Notes: a model not told the origin generated them from the letters alone. DNA of 64,000 nt from JAEZDC01 sp036676415 (GCA_036676415.1 JAKFCX010000029.1:62001-126000), one strand, 5' to 3'; counted from the first letter of the stretch, positions 46,401 to 55,954 are shown. Made by a program: numbers and translations.

Positions 46401-46865
46401 AACTGAGGCAACAGAATCTTTACAAGTGAACCCTGCCATAAGTTGCGCCCTGTTATCCCAGACCTTTAATTTGTTTTCGCCATATGTAACAAAGTTTTTT
46501 GTTCCGGGGATGTTGATCCAGCTAAAGTTTTTCGGGAATGAATCAGCAGGTATGGTGGTGATGACCCTGCCCGAATACCTGTTCATGATAGAATGGTCAG
46601 CTCCCTCCAATGTTACTACCATCGTTGAATCATCATCGAGAAATAGTATATTACCGGTAAGGTTATATAACAGTTTACCGGTACGTACATCCCAGATCTT
46701 TGTGTTCTTATCGTTGTACGATTTTGAAGCGATGAGTTTGCCATCGGGGCTAAAGGCTGCACCGGTGATACCCTGGGGGTGGCCTACAGGGATCATGAGC
46801 CTGGGTTCCTGTGCGAAAGACCGGGTAAGAAATAGCGTACCAATAATGAATAACCAATGTTTCAT
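43485..46865 (-). CDS. WD40-repeat protein with C-terminal caspase-like peptidase domain
   Basis: A 1126-residue exported protein. After the signal peptide MKHWLFIIGTLFLTRSFA, residues 25-640 form WD40 repeats (GHPQGITGAAFSPDGKLIAS, TKIWDVRTGKLLY, DISFSPDSKMLIASVD) that probably build one or two beta-propellers. A linker with a beta-sandwich-like segment (about 770-850) leads to a peptidase C14 caspase fold (860-1126), with the catalytic His in VIVSYSGHGLLSKD and Cys in LMLIDACHSGEVDK. In related proteins the propeller senses a partner and the caspase cuts targets at acidic or basic residues. Substrates here are unknown. A 33-codon frame overlaps its start by 4 bp. Confidence 0.9.
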   Translation of the reverse strand: MKHWLFIIGTLFLTRSFAQEPRLMIPVGHPQGITGAAFSPDGKLIASKSYNDKNTKIWDVRTGKLLYNLTGNILFLDDDSTMVVTLEGADHSIMNRYSGRVITTIPADSFPKNFSWINIPGTKNFVTYGENKLKVWDNRAQLMAGFTCKDSVASVAATGSDSLLLIETSASAKNLYAYNFRTGNNRQLVSQQQFYILRSPRFLSVLYDDGNCSLYSMASLKKLRSFRIRKNDFGSVISGRLSDNGEKLLLTFNDNGLRMYSTINSKILEDASFERKVLNVAFVNNDKQYITYDEYTWADLFNTANGKHVYAFDSDTAALILRNVEPFIERSPNLEQVMMVFADNTIRLWDIGVLPEQVQTFSGKTVGIGTAGRSTKTPHIAVGNQAGEIRVYDLSNGRTTLVLNTQTGRDITDISFSPDSKMLIASVDTVCKIWTFPEGKPVQTLSHKYWISKTAVSEDGAYVVTSQGTLDGSGEIPVTDTVLTIWDWKRGTIVQAFQNKPEYKWLNATFTSQGGPLLCTNPGDSTVFLLDRNSRQKTWIYKSKEWLFTSQWFGRYDMIVVKTSASVEIIRASTGELVQQFAFTNNTGTGHFQLSSDGKILITGDSDGMLQLWSVASGKLLKTVKAHQSGIFPQLVNDSLLVTPSEDGTIQAWHYPSLDPAYRIVPMHKEESLVTEPSGYYFSTRNAAKDLHYVTNELKIITFEQLDAKYNRPDKVLEKINPADTVLINSYRKAYEKRLKRLRMPVQANLANASVPVTNIHNSSSIAIEQKTNTLTLSIQSKDSVEQLSRFNIWVNEVPVFGVNGINVSTAHTHEFDTVITISLSQGINSIETSVVNTQGIESYRQPLVVRYKPLKANTGKLHFIGIGINHFKQPGHDLRWSVNDIQQLAAKLKGKYRNIIIDTLLDASVTKENILALKRKLLQLDVDDKVIVSYSGHGLLSKDLDYFLSTYNINFNYPQDNGLSYDELESLLDGIKPRKKLMLIDACHSGEVDKEEIERIEASTRVLDSLGTNGDSTNRSSITIKKSKLGMANSFELMQSLFANVSRGTGATIISAAGGMQYAQERGELQGGVFTYSIIDAFNKNKTLTVSQLKKIVEENVLRLTNGLQKPTSRNETNNYDWVVW

Positions 46866-46963
46866 AAGATAAAGGCTGAAATATAGATATTATTGTGGGT
46901 ATTGTTATGCGTAAGGTTACTTATCACCAGTATAGCTAAAAGCACTACAACTATCTTTTTCAT
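46862..46963 (-). CDS. Possible 33-residue membrane peptide coupled to the WD40-caspase gene
   Basis: A short frame starting MKKIVVVLLAILVISNL, with a single hydrophobic segment and a polar, Asn/His-rich tail. Its stop overlaps the start of the next gene by 4 bp in the ATGA arrangement, as is usual for coupled translation. The peptide could be a leader, a small membrane partner or chance; there is no evident ribosome-binding site, which is common in this phylum. Evidence is limited to position and composition. Confidence 0.35.
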   Translation of the reverse strand: MKKIVVVLLAILVISNLTHNNTHNNIYISAFIL

Positions 46964-47400
46964 TTTTGCGAATTGAGGGCCGTCTTCCGGGTTGCTATCA
47001 GCGGGTAGGGTTAATAAACCAATAACAGGTAATGCAATCAAATACAAAATACCAGTTTAAAGGTATTTGGCCTGTTGTTTTTTTAGCACCTGCTCATTGT
47101 GAAAACCAGGGATGTCGAAAAGGGTATTACTCCCCTGATGTAGTAATAAAATGTTTTGCTTTTGTGGTAGTTACTGCAGGTAAAGGGAATCGCATCGGGT
47201 GCTTTCGAAATATTCTGCAAACATTGTTTTGATGAGCTTGGTTTTGAAAAACTGTTCCTTCGTACACTGTTGTTTTGTAATCTTTACGAAGAATTCCTTC
47301 TCGTATAAAACCTGTTTTTTCTGCCCGCTTTCTTGCTGTGGGCCGAAAAGAACAGGTGATTTTGAGCAGGTGTTTTTCTTTTCCTGGTTACTACAATTAA
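46964..47400. other. Gap between the T9SS-cargo gene and the WD40-caspase gene
   Basis: About 440 bp. No credible coding sequence was found on either strand. It should hold the promoter for the small peptide and WD40-caspase genes at its left side. Confidence 0.6.
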
Positions 47401-47442
47401 AAAAGCCTGGCCCGTTATGAAGACGGAACCAGGCTTTCGTTT
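47401..47442 (-). terminator. Terminator after the large T9SS-cargo gene
   Basis: On the - strand, GAAAGCCTGG and CCAGGCTTTT pair around a loop of about 17 nt and are followed by TTTTTAATTG. It starts about 15 bases past the stop at 47454. Confidence 0.8.
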
Positions 47443-47453
47443 TTTTAGTATTA

Positions 47454-50400
47454 CTACTGTTTGACGAATCTCATCGCCGGTATATCATACCCTGTACTGC
47501 CCACCACCTTCAGCATATAGCTGCCTTGTGCGAGTGCAGCAACGTTCAGCGATATTGTTGTACTGCCGACCTGCAGTTGTTCGTTACGGTGAATTAGTAT
47601 CCTGCCACTGATATCTGTTATCACCAGGGTTACTTTACCCGCAGCAGGTGCTTCCAGCATCACGTTTATTTCAGTGCGTGCAGGATTCGGGTACAGGTTA
47701 CTAATAAACACGCTGTTTACCTTATCACCTTTCAGTAGTACGATACCGGAATAATTTATTTTTCCGTCGTTATCGGTTTGCTTCAGGCGATAGTAATTGT
47801 TACCTGCCAGCGGACGTGCATCGGTGTAGGTATAATCCAGCTGCACATTGCTGTTACCCCTGTCAGCCTTACTGCCTATCATAGCAATGCTGCTGAACCT
47901 TGACCCGTCGGCACTGCGTTCAAGTGCAAAACCTGCGTTATTCGTTTCTGTTGCTGTTTGCCAGTCTAATATATTTACTGACCCTTCTTTTTTACCGGTA
48001 AAGCTTAATAAAGTTACCGGCATTACACAACCCGGGTCATTATCTATTGTTGCAGTAACAGCTACACGTGGGCTTTCACAATCATTTGACAGCTGTAGGT
48101 TATAAAGGAAATAGTAACCATTGGTAGCTGCATTCGAACCTGTAGTAATGCTAAAGCCGGGAACGCTGTAAGGAAATACAGCACCGCCACCTGTGCTAGC
48201 GTTATAATTGCGGTAATATTCACCCGTAACAAGCCTTAATCTGTAAGTGCCTGGCTGGAACGTATAATTTACAGGAACCGTTTGAGCGATGGTACCGTTA
48301 CTCACTACATTAGATGTAAAGTTAACCGTATGCAATACCGTAGTAGTAGTGCCCTGCGAAATAGTAATGCTCGAATTTTGCCCGACACTGCCAGGGAATA
48401 CATCTATCGACACAAGGTTTACAGCCTGAGTAACATTTACCTCGATATAATAAGTAGTGATTGCTGTTGTTGTACCTGGTGAAAGGAGTGAATTAGGATT
48501 AACAGGCCCCACATGTATATTATTACTGCCATTTGTTGCAGCAGCATAATAAGTAGTGGTGGTGCTTATAACAGGTGTCGTAAAATTATTGCCTGTTCCT
48601 ACCGGCAATCCGCCCGAAGCACTCTCGTACCATTTAATACCGGACCCTGTTCCAGCCGCGCTTAAGTTAACAGTACCCGTACCACAATTTGAACCATTAA
48701 CTGTGGAAGTGATCTGCGGATTATTGTAAACCGTTGTATCTTCTTCCGATGCATTGGTATTGGTACCGCAACCTGCCACCAACCTGTAGTATTTGGTTTG
48801 ACTGGCAGCCGGCACAGTAAATGGTGTGATGTTATTACTGCCAGTGATATCTGTAAAACCTGAACCGGAAGTATTGCTTTGCTGCCATACAAAAGAACTA
48901 TGACCCCTAAGCCCTCCTATCGTGTCTAACACAGCCTGGCCCGTGGTAACGCAAAAGCTTCCCGGCGTAACGTAGATCGTTCCTGCAGAAAGATCGATCT
49001 TTTCTCTATCAGTTGTTATGGTGTTATTGCCTGTATTTACATCCCCTGCCACGGTAGCTGTTACCTGGAACTGGTGCACACCAGACGCACTCATATTATG
49101 CGTGCCACCCGGTATTGTCATTGGTACGGTAAGCAGCGCATTCGATGCCAGGGTTCCTGTATTAACTACAGTACTGTAACTACCGGTAGAAGCACCACTG
49201 ATAATGATAGTTACTGTTACCGGATTTGTTGTAAAATCAATTGTATTGATGCTGTTATTCTTAATTGATGCACTTAGATTTTCGGTGTTATAGCATCCTA
49301 TTGTAACAGCAGGAGATACCAGTTGGTCAACTTTGATATCGATCCCTGTTGGAGGAGGCATTTCATCGGCACCCACATCAGGAGTGCTATTATTTCTGGT
49401 GTCACCATCTATATCGTTTGTAATACTTGTTGGCGCTCCGTCATCATCCAATGGACTTCCCGGCTGCAAATGCAGATCCGTATTGGAGATAAAGAGCGGG
49501 TCTACAGCCTGTGAACTAGCATCGGGATTACCCGGCGCAGCCTGCCAGCTGGCCAGCGTTGTATACTGTATACTGTTAAAAAACGCTGTTGCATTCAAAC
49601 TACCCGTAGTGCTGGTGATATACAGGTCATTATTGTTAGAACTAAAAGTTGAGGTAGCTGTAGCAAAATATATTACATGGTTTTCACCGATACCCGGCCT
49701 CGTTACCACAAAAATATTGTTCTTTACCTCTATGCCTGTTGCAGCGGTGGTCTGGTAAAATGCCCTTGTATCGTAAGTAGCAGATGATGTGGCCGGGCCA
49801 TCCAGCAATACCGAGTTATGGTACACTTTGGTAGTGTCTGAACCGGCACTGTAGATACCATATTGCGTAGCTGTGCTGTTGATGGCATACACAAAGTTGT
49901 TGGCAATTATATTCGGGTTGGATGCCGTACCATCTGAAGCATTCTGGTAAATACCATATGCAGCTGTAGTACTACTGCTTACTGCATCACTGGTATTATG
50001 AACGCGGTTCCTGGTAATTTTTGCACCAATACTTCCTGTATTTGCGTAGATACCATAAAATGCGCCTACCGAACTCCTGCTGGCACGACTGATATCATTG
50101 CTGTCGATTACTGTATTGACGGCACCGTTTATATGTATACCATAAGTATAAAAATCTTTTACCTCGTTTTTGCTGATCGTATTATTTGTTACGGAGTTGG
50201 TTACTCCATTGGCTACCACTGTAATGCCTGCATAGCCACCCGTAACGGTATTACCGGTAATAGTATTATAATCACAGCCGCTGTTGCCCGTTGCCACCGG
50301 CGTGGTTACTGTGGAAGTATTAACAACGATACCGCTGAATGCACTGCTGGCAGCAGTAGCAGGTGATGTGGTTGCTATAATCGTACATCTTTTTATGGTA

Positions 50401-53400
50401 TTGCTATCTGCATCGTCGGCTAATTGAATAGCATATCCATATTCAGTGGTAGCAGTTCCCGTTACTTCCACGGTAAAACTATCCAGTGTTACATGATCTG
50501 CTCCAAGCAGTTTAATCAACCCTGATCCTGCAGTGGTCATAGAACCATGCACACGGGCTGCAACACCCGGTGCCGCTTTTATAGTAAGCGTGTTGGCAAC
50601 AGTAGCTGCAGGGTTATCTAAAATGGTAACCGGGAATGATTCGTTTGAAGAATAATCTGCGTCTGTAAGTGTAAAGGTCACCGGGCTGTTGATACAACTA
50701 CTGGCATTGTATACCCTCACGGCCTGGGTAAGTGTTTTAAATGTACCTGTTGCACCCACCGTATAATTTCCACTCAGGGCGCCACCGATGTACAGGCTAT
50801 TTAATACAGGAGGGGCTACAGACACGGTATTTACATTGGTAGCCGTTACTCCAACCGGGTTGGAGCCTATGTTGGCCGTAGATTTTGTATCCTGCGCTAT
50901 TATATAATAATGCAGTGAATCGCCTGTTACCGTACCACCCATATCGGCCGTTACAATATTAAAGTTCCATAACCCGTTCTGACCGGTACCGGAAGCCAGC
51001 GTACCCGGCTGCGAATACCATGTAGCGTTGTTTTTCCGGTAATAAATTCTTGGTACCAGGGCACCAGTAACAGGTACACCTGTCTGGTCAACAATTTCTA
51101 CCCCGTTCAATGCAACTACTGCTTCATTGCAATTGTACAATAATGGCGTGTAGGTGATGGCCGGGGGTGTGAGATCGGCAGGTATGCCAGCGAACTCATC
51201 TGCACCGATATCGGGTTTGGTGGCATGCCTGGTATTACCATCGTAATCGGTGGTTACACCGGCGAGTGGTGTACCCCCACTTTCTACCTGTGTAGCGATG
51301 GTGGTGCTGATGTGCAGGTCGTAAGGAACGGTGGCAATATTCACAAAAGGTGGCAGTTCAGAAATCGACGCTATTTCCTTACCCGTAAATGCCGCTTTAT
51401 ATGTTGCAATATCTGCATAAGCATTCGTACCATTATAGAACACTACCTGGTTGGTACCACTGCCTGTATAATAAAGATTATTATCAGCCGAATTAAAGTT
51501 GCCCGTTCCTGTAGTAGACCTCCTGTATGCAGCGGCATACCCTGTTCCTTTGGCAATAGATTCGTTCACCAGTATATTATTGAACAGGTTAAGGGCTGAA
51601 GTGGTAGCTGCCACTGTAGTGCTGCCGGTATGATACAATGCCGCAGTACCAAAGTTTGTTCCCCCATTTGCAGCATTTAAGTAAACGGTATTATGCCAGA
51701 CATTCTGGGTAGAATTTGCTGTTGTAGATGTAATGTTGATGCCTCTTACCACTTCGCTGGTAGCAGTAGAAGCAGGTGCATTAAGATCACTGATAAAATT
51801 ATTATAGACATTATTGGTAATACCGCCAGATCCTATCGTAATTCCCGATACAGTTCCGCTGGTACCATTTGACAGTGTAAGACCTGCGATCTCGTTATTG
51901 TAAATGGCATTGCTATTACCGGTTAACACCTGAATACCTGTCATGGCAGCCGAGGTAGCCACAATGCTGTTATTACGGATCTTATTACCGTATACCTGGT
52001 TATCGGAAGCACTCGCTGCCGTATGATAAATACCGTTCATGGCACCTGTAGTGCCCGATGTTCTGGTATTGTTCTCTATGATATTGTTGTATACTTTACT
52101 GCTGTTTACTACTGCCCCATCCTGGTAGATCATATTGAATGCACCTGTAGTGGTAGGGCTATGCGTATTGTTATGGATGTGATTACCGTATATCTCCAGG
52201 TTGTAAGCAGAAGCTCCCTGGTCTATAGCATACATCGCCCCGGTTGTTGCGGTAGTATAGGTACACCCTGTGATGATGTTGTCGTATATTTTTACGCTGT
52301 TGCTCGTACCGGTTCCGCCGGAAGCATTTGATATGGCATAGATGTCAGCTGTTGTTCCACCTCCTGTAAGGGTTACCGTGTTTGCGTAAATATCAATATT
52401 GGCATTGGTAGCCGTTCCAGTATTGATGCCATATAACGTTGTTGTATGACCGGTGGCATTCGCTATCGTATTCTTCGCAATCTTTACATTGCCGGCAGAG
52501 AGCACATAAATGCCATAGGCTGCAGTAGCACCGCCGCCGAAGCTGTTTATCACGTTACCGCTGTCTACGCCTATTTCAATACCATTATCATAATAAGCTG
52601 CCGTAGCCTGGCCGCGAACCTGGATACCACCGTAAGCATCATTTATAGTATTGCCCGATATTTTGATATTCTCACTTATGCCACCTGCATCATTAACTAC
52701 AGCCAGTTCGGATCCCCAGTAGTTGGATACAAATACGCCGAAAGAATGAATGGTTTTGGAAAGGGTGATCACAGCATTCTTAATGGTTACATGTTTACTG
52801 GCATTTGAGTTGGATTGCTTTTTCAGGTAATAGCCGTATTCGTAAGAGCCGGGGCTGGTATTGAAACTGCTCGTATTGATATCTATGGCATCGAAGGTGA
52901 TATAGTCACCGCCATTAATAACAATCAACCCATCACCATGAGCACCCAAGGTAGTGCTTGATGCAATGGTTCCTGCATTTACCGGGGTGATAACAGGGTT
53001 ACTGCCCGTACCTGCTTTTTTAAAGATGATGGGCGCGGCAGCAGAACCTGTAGCACTTAAAGTTGGTGGGTTTTCATTGAACACCTGGTCTGCAGACACA
53101 TTGAATGTAACCGGCCCGGATACACCACAAGCCAGGGCATTGAAGGCGTCGGTAAAGCTGGCAAAGTTGGTTCCGCCGGTAGGCAATGTATTATTGATCG
53201 TATAGTTATTGGCTGCCAATGAGGGCCTTACTGTTACTTCAACAGCAGTGGATGTTACCGTGGTTGAACCACAGGTTACCGTTGCCCTGTACCAGGTAGT
53301 GGCGGTAGGGTTAACATTTATATTAGGCGAGGAAGAGGCCGTACTGAAAGGTGTAAACGGACCGGAGGAAGCAGGGCTACTCTCCCATACAAATGAAAGG

Positions 53401-54092
53401 CCTGTACCTGCTGAATTATTCTGCAGTCCTAAATTAACTAGAGTACCGGGGCATACATTATTGGCATTTCTTACAGCATCTCCTGCAACCGGTGGTGTGC
53501 AGGGTGTATTGGGTATGAATGTGATGGCTCCAAGAAAACCACGTGGGGTGAGCGTTGGTGCGGCAGTTGGGCTGGTGCCCGCATAAGAAGGGCTGGCAGG
53601 GTTATCCTGTGTTAGTATCTCTACACCGTCTGATGAAAAAGAATTAGGCCCGTTGGATGCGCCTACATAAAAAGGCGACCTGTCCCCCGATCCTACCAAT
53701 GCCACCCTGTAGATGGTATTGGCAGGTATAGTAAAACTGAGCCCCGAAAATATTTTTGTTATCGCATTAACTGTACTGTTGCCGGGCATGGTAACAGCTG
53801 TACCTACCTGTGTCCAGCCATTGGCAGCCGATATAGCACCTGGTGCTCCGGTAAGTGGCGTTGCTTTATACCAAAGTGCATAAGTACCCCTGGAGGCGCC
53901 TTCATGCATGCTTGCAAAATCGGTGATCGTGATACTATATCCATTTGTGTTGTTGATACCAAACACTATCACACCGCCGCCGGCGGCAGCATACAGGTAA
54001 CTGCTACCACTCGTGGTGAGGGTGGTTTGCGCATTTGCACCAATACCAAAAATCATGATGAATGCAAACACGGAAAAAAAGGCCTTTTTCAT
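47454..54092 (-). CDS. Giant beta-helix surface protein with type IX secretion sorting domain
   Basis: A 2212-residue extracellular protein, the largest gene in the window. The signal peptide is MKKAFFSVFAFIMIFGIGANA. A short adhesin-like N-terminal domain and an Ig-like region follow (to about 290). Two long right-handed parallel beta-helix regions come next (about 290-950 and 1130-1620), full of PbH1-type repeats such as NTITGNTVTGGYAGITV and NKIRNNSIVAT. Both end in the GADE motif (PDIGADEFAG, PDVGADEMPPP). CARDB/Ig-like domains fill 1640-2100, and a T9SS type A tail (VFISNLYPNPARTEINVML ... GSYMLKVVGS) closes the chain. Such proteins are secreted across the outer membrane and often bind or cut polysaccharides. 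No catalytic residues are recognised. Confidence 0.9.
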   Translation of the reverse strand: MKKAFFSVFAFIMIFGIGANAQTTLTTSGSSYLYAAAGGGVIVFGINNTNGYSITITDFASMHEGASRGTYALWYKATPLTGAPGAISAANGWTQVGTAVTMPGNSTVNAITKIFSGLSFTIPANTIYRVALVGSGDRSPFYVGASNGPNSFSSDGVEILTQDNPASPSYAGTSPTAAPTLTPRGFLGAITFIPNTPCTPPVAGDAVRNANNVCPGTLVNLGLQNNSAGTGLSFVWESSPASSGPFTPFSTASSSPNINVNPTATTWYRATVTCGSTTVTSTAVEVTVRPSLAANNYTINNTLPTGGTNFASFTDAFNALACGVSGPVTFNVSADQVFNENPPTLSATGSAAAPIIFKKAGTGSNPVITPVNAGTIASSTTLGAHGDGLIVINGGDYITFDAIDINTSSFNTSPGSYEYGYYLKKQSNSNASKHVTIKNAVITLSKTIHSFGVFVSNYWGSELAVVNDAGGISENIKISGNTINDAYGGIQVRGQATAAYYDNGIEIGVDSGNVINSFGGGATAAYGIYVLSAGNVKIAKNTIANATGHTTTLYGINTGTATNANIDIYANTVTLTGGGTTADIYAISNASGGTGTSNSVKIYDNIITGCTYTTATTGAMYAIDQGASAYNLEIYGNHIHNNTHSPTTTGAFNMIYQDGAVVNSSKVYNNIIENNTRTSGTTGAMNGIYHTAASASDNQVYGNKIRNNSIVATSAAMTGIQVLTGNSNAIYNNEIAGLTLSNGTSGTVSGITIGSGGITNNVYNNFISDLNAPASTATSEVVRGINITSTTANSTQNVWHNTVYLNAANGGTNFGTAALYHTGSTTVAATTSALNLFNNILVNESIAKGTGYAAAYRRSTTGTGNFNSADNNLYYTGSGTNQVVFYNGTNAYADIATYKAAFTGKEIASISELPPFVNIATVPYDLHISTTIATQVESGGTPLAGVTTDYDGNTRHATKPDIGADEFAGIPADLTPPAITYTPLLYNCNEAVVALNGVEIVDQTGVPVTGALVPRIYYRKNNATWYSQPGTLASGTGQNGLWNFNIVTADMGGTVTGDSLHYYIIAQDTKSTANIGSNPVGVTATNVNTVSVAPPVLNSLYIGGALSGNYTVGATGTFKTLTQAVRVYNASSCINSPVTFTLTDADYSSNESFPVTILDNPAATVANTLTIKAAPGVAARVHGSMTTAGSGLIKLLGADHVTLDSFTVEVTGTATTEYGYAIQLADDADSNTIKRCTIIATTSPATAASSAFSGIVVNTSTVTTPVATGNSGCDYNTITGNTVTGGYAGITVVANGVTNSVTNNTISKNEVKDFYTYGIHINGAVNTVIDSNDISRASRSSVGAFYGIYANTGSIGAKITRNRVHNTSDAVSSSTTAAYGIYQNASDGTASNPNIIANNFVYAINSTATQYGIYSAGSDTTKVYHNSVLLDGPATSSATYDTRAFYQTTAATGIEVKNNIFVVTRPGIGENHVIYFATATSTFSSNNNDLYITSTTGSLNATAFFNSIQYTTLASWQAAPGNPDASSQAVDPLFISNTDLHLQPGSPLDDDGAPTSITNDIDGDTRNNSTPDVGADEMPPPTGIDIKVDQLVSPAVTIGCYNTENLSASIKNNSINTIDFTTNPVTVTIIISGASTGSYSTVVNTGTLASNALLTVPMTIPGGTHNMSASGVHQFQVTATVAGDVNTGNNTITTDREKIDLSAGTIYVTPGSFCVTTGQAVLDTIGGLRGHSSFVWQQSNTSGSGFTDITGSNNITPFTVPAASQTKYYRLVAGCGTNTNASEEDTTVYNNPQITSTVNGSNCGTGTVNLSAAGTGSGIKWYESASGGLPVGTGNNFTTPVISTTTTYYAAATNGSNNIHVGPVNPNSLLSPGTTTAITTYYIEVNVTQAVNLVSIDVFPGSVGQNSSITISQGTTTTVLHTVNFTSNVVSNGTIAQTVPVNYTFQPGTYRLRLVTGEYYRNYNASTGGGAVFPYSVPGFSITTGSNAATNGYYFLYNLQLSNDCESPRVAVTATIDNDPGCVMPVTLLSFTGKKEGSVNILDWQTATETNNAGFALERSADGSRFSSIAMIGSKADRGNSNVQLDYTYTDARPLAGNNYYRLKQTDNDGKINYSGIVLLKGDKVNSVFISNLYPNPARTEINVMLEAPAAGKVTLVITDISGRILIHRNEQLQVGSTTISLNVAALAQGSYMLKVVGSTGYDIPAMRFVKQ

Positions 54093-54603
54093 TTCTGTTG
54101 TTGTTTATAAAATAGAATATGGTAATAATAAAGGGGTCGGGGGAGCTGGCATAACAAAAAAGCTCATCGCGAAAGCGGCATCGTAATATTCATCCACTCC
54201 TGTGGCGAGTGATGGTAGAAGTTATTGATGCTTACAAAACCGGGCGAATGTGGATTACTGCCAGGAGCACTACAGGTTAAGAAAGAATGCTGTGCGCTTG
54301 CATATGCATGCTGAGCGGGATAAAACAGATGTACTGCTGCGTACAATTTTCTCATAAAAGTTGTTGTTCCTGGTCGTTTGGGGCCTGAAATTAACGGATA
54401 ATTCCAGTACCCGTAAAAAATTTCAATATTGATCGGTGAATAGATTCCCGGATACCCTGAATACCCTAAAGAACCTTTTTATTGTAAAATCGCTGCCTCG
54501 CTTAAATTATACGGTCTTGTACTGAAAAAGCTTTACAGGTTAGAATAAATCCCTGACCAGCTTTACATCTTCGGGGGTTAATGCTAAAGAAGGGATGTTG
54601 TTT
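54093..54603. other. Gap upstream of the T9SS-cargo gene
   Basis: About 510 bp. A 63-codon - strand frame (54164-54355) starting MRKLYAAVHLF is the only candidate; it has no clear family resemblance and is left as doubtful. Its start is preceded by AACAACAACTTTT, similar to the AACAACAACAGAA before the large gene's ATG. The promoter of the large gene should be in this region. Confidence 0.45.
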
Positions 54604-54640
54604 AGGGATGACATCCTTTCAAAGGATGTCATCCCTTTTA
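54604..54640 (-). terminator. Strong hairpin after the serine hydrolase gene
   Basis: The arms AGGGATGACATCCTTT (54604-54619) and AAAGGATGTCATCCCT (54621-54636) are perfectly complementary and end in TTTTA. It lies about 45 bases past the stop at 54683 and could also stop transcription from the right-hand direction. Confidence 0.8.
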
Positions 54641-54682
54641 TTTAGCGGGCTGCCGGAGAACCCAAGGGCGCAGGTTACGATG

Positions 54683-55755
54683 TTATAACCTTAACGCCAT
54701 CCGCAGTTTGCCCCAGAGTTCATTATCAAAACCAGAAGCCGCCAGCTGCACACCACCGGCATCTTCGCCCATGCGGATGATGACAAGGTTTTGAGACGGC
54801 ACTACATATATCTTCTGATCGTTTTTGCCCAGCGCTGCATAAGTATCGGCCGGGGCATTGGGAATAAGCGAACCGCTGAAGCTGAACTGAGCCTGTGGCA
54901 TCATATAACTGTTCTTGCCATTGAGCCAGGTTAAATACCCGTAGCTGGGATTCAGATCCTGCGAAGTATTTACCAGTGCATTAAAGTAACCTGCATCCTG
55001 CAGCACCGGTGTTCCGTTCCATACACCTTTGTTCAATAACAACTGCCCGAAGCGGGCCATACTTCGTGGTGTGCTGAAATAAATATTATTGTATCCCTGC
55101 CTGATCCAAAGACCATTCATACCAATGCGGTCCCTGATCTTTTGCTGGAAGTAATTGTTATAAGATGTATTGGCAGCATTTTCTACCACGTTCTCGAGTA
55201 GCGTGTATGGTGCGTTGTGATACGCCCATCGTGTAGCAGCATCTGCTTTGTACTGCAGGCAGGCTGGTAAGGTACAATCGGCATTAGCTGCGCCATCCTC
55301 AAGACCTGTAGTCATGGTGAGTTGATGGCGTATAGTGATGAGGTTTTCCTTGGCAGCGGGTAATGATGTCCATCCTGCCCCAAGGTATTGCGCGGTTTTA
55401 TGGGTGATGTTTAGCTTCCCTTCCTGCTGTGCAATACCTACCAGGAAAGCGGTGAGTGTTTTACCTGCAGATGCCCAGTACCAGTTACTGTCTGCAGTAA
55501 ATGTTCCGAAATATTTTTCAGCGGCTATGCGGCCGTTCTTTAAAATGATGAAGCCTTTGGTGCCTTTTTGTTGCAGGTAGGTGAGAGGTTATTGAGTGCT
55601 GTTTCGTTCCACCCAAGTGATGAAGGCGACACTGTTTCCCAGTTAGCGGATGCGGGAGGAAAGTAAAGCGAATTATCCTGCGAGGAGGTGCTTTGCTGCT
55701 TTTTACAGGCAGTAGTAAGGATGATTGAAATGAAACATAATAAGAGGTATCTCAT
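54683..55755 (-). pseudogene. Beta-lactamase-family serine hydrolase, lipoprotein, with one frameshift
   Basis: The class C beta-lactamase/penicillin-binding-like fold is readable over the whole region, but in two frames. The N-terminal part (55755-55587, MRYLLLCFISIILTTAC with lipobox Cys17) ends in ETALNNL. The remaining part continues with TYLQQKGTKGFIILKNG and carries the SxxK motif WYWASAGKTLTAF and the YxN motif WAYHNAPY. One missing base in the CTCTCACC stretch at about 55586 would join them as ...NNLLTYLQQ.... So either the gene is inactivated or this is a sequencing error. Downstream, FDNELWGKLRMALRL closes the chain. The internal frame from 55315 lacks the nucleophile and is not a full gene. 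Substrate unknown. Confidence 0.85.
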
Positions 55756-55815
55756 AAGACGTTTGTGACGATGAAGATAGTTCAGGGTTTATTGGGTGGC
55801 AGGAGTAAAGATCTT

Positions 55816-55954
55816 GAAAAACAAAGCCCCGCAATATGCGGGGACTTTTATATTACTGAGACCTGAGAACATGTTATGGTGGCAAGGCTATCAACGATCG
55901 TCTGCCCTGCCGTATTTGCCGAACCTGTGCGAACGCAGTGTTTCGTGGGTCTGC
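55816..55954. repeat. Direct repeat, copy 1: duplicated 3' end and terminator of the HNH-like gene
   Basis: About 139 bp almost identical to 56332-56470, with a few substitutions. On the - strand it contains the last 16 codons of the gene at 56407 (TLRSHRFGKYGRADDR and stop) plus its terminator hairpin (AGTCCCCGC / GCGGGGCT at 55823-55846). No start codon or upstream part of the gene is present, so it is a fragment. Confidence 0.9.

Noticed and set aside
51225..53586. Several plus-strand frames of 100-125 codons over the large beta-helix gene
   Set aside because: They mirror Thr/Gly/Val-rich repeats of the real gene on the other strand and show no domain of their own.
47454..54092. Repeated words in the beta-helix gene as a possible CRISPR array
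   Set aside because: Repeats are degenerate, in frame and coding; no equal-length direct repeats with unique spacers are present anywhere in the window.
54164..54355. Minus-strand 63-codon frame starting MRKLYAAVHLF
   Set aside because: No family resemblance and odd composition. It may be real, but position alone does not support it.
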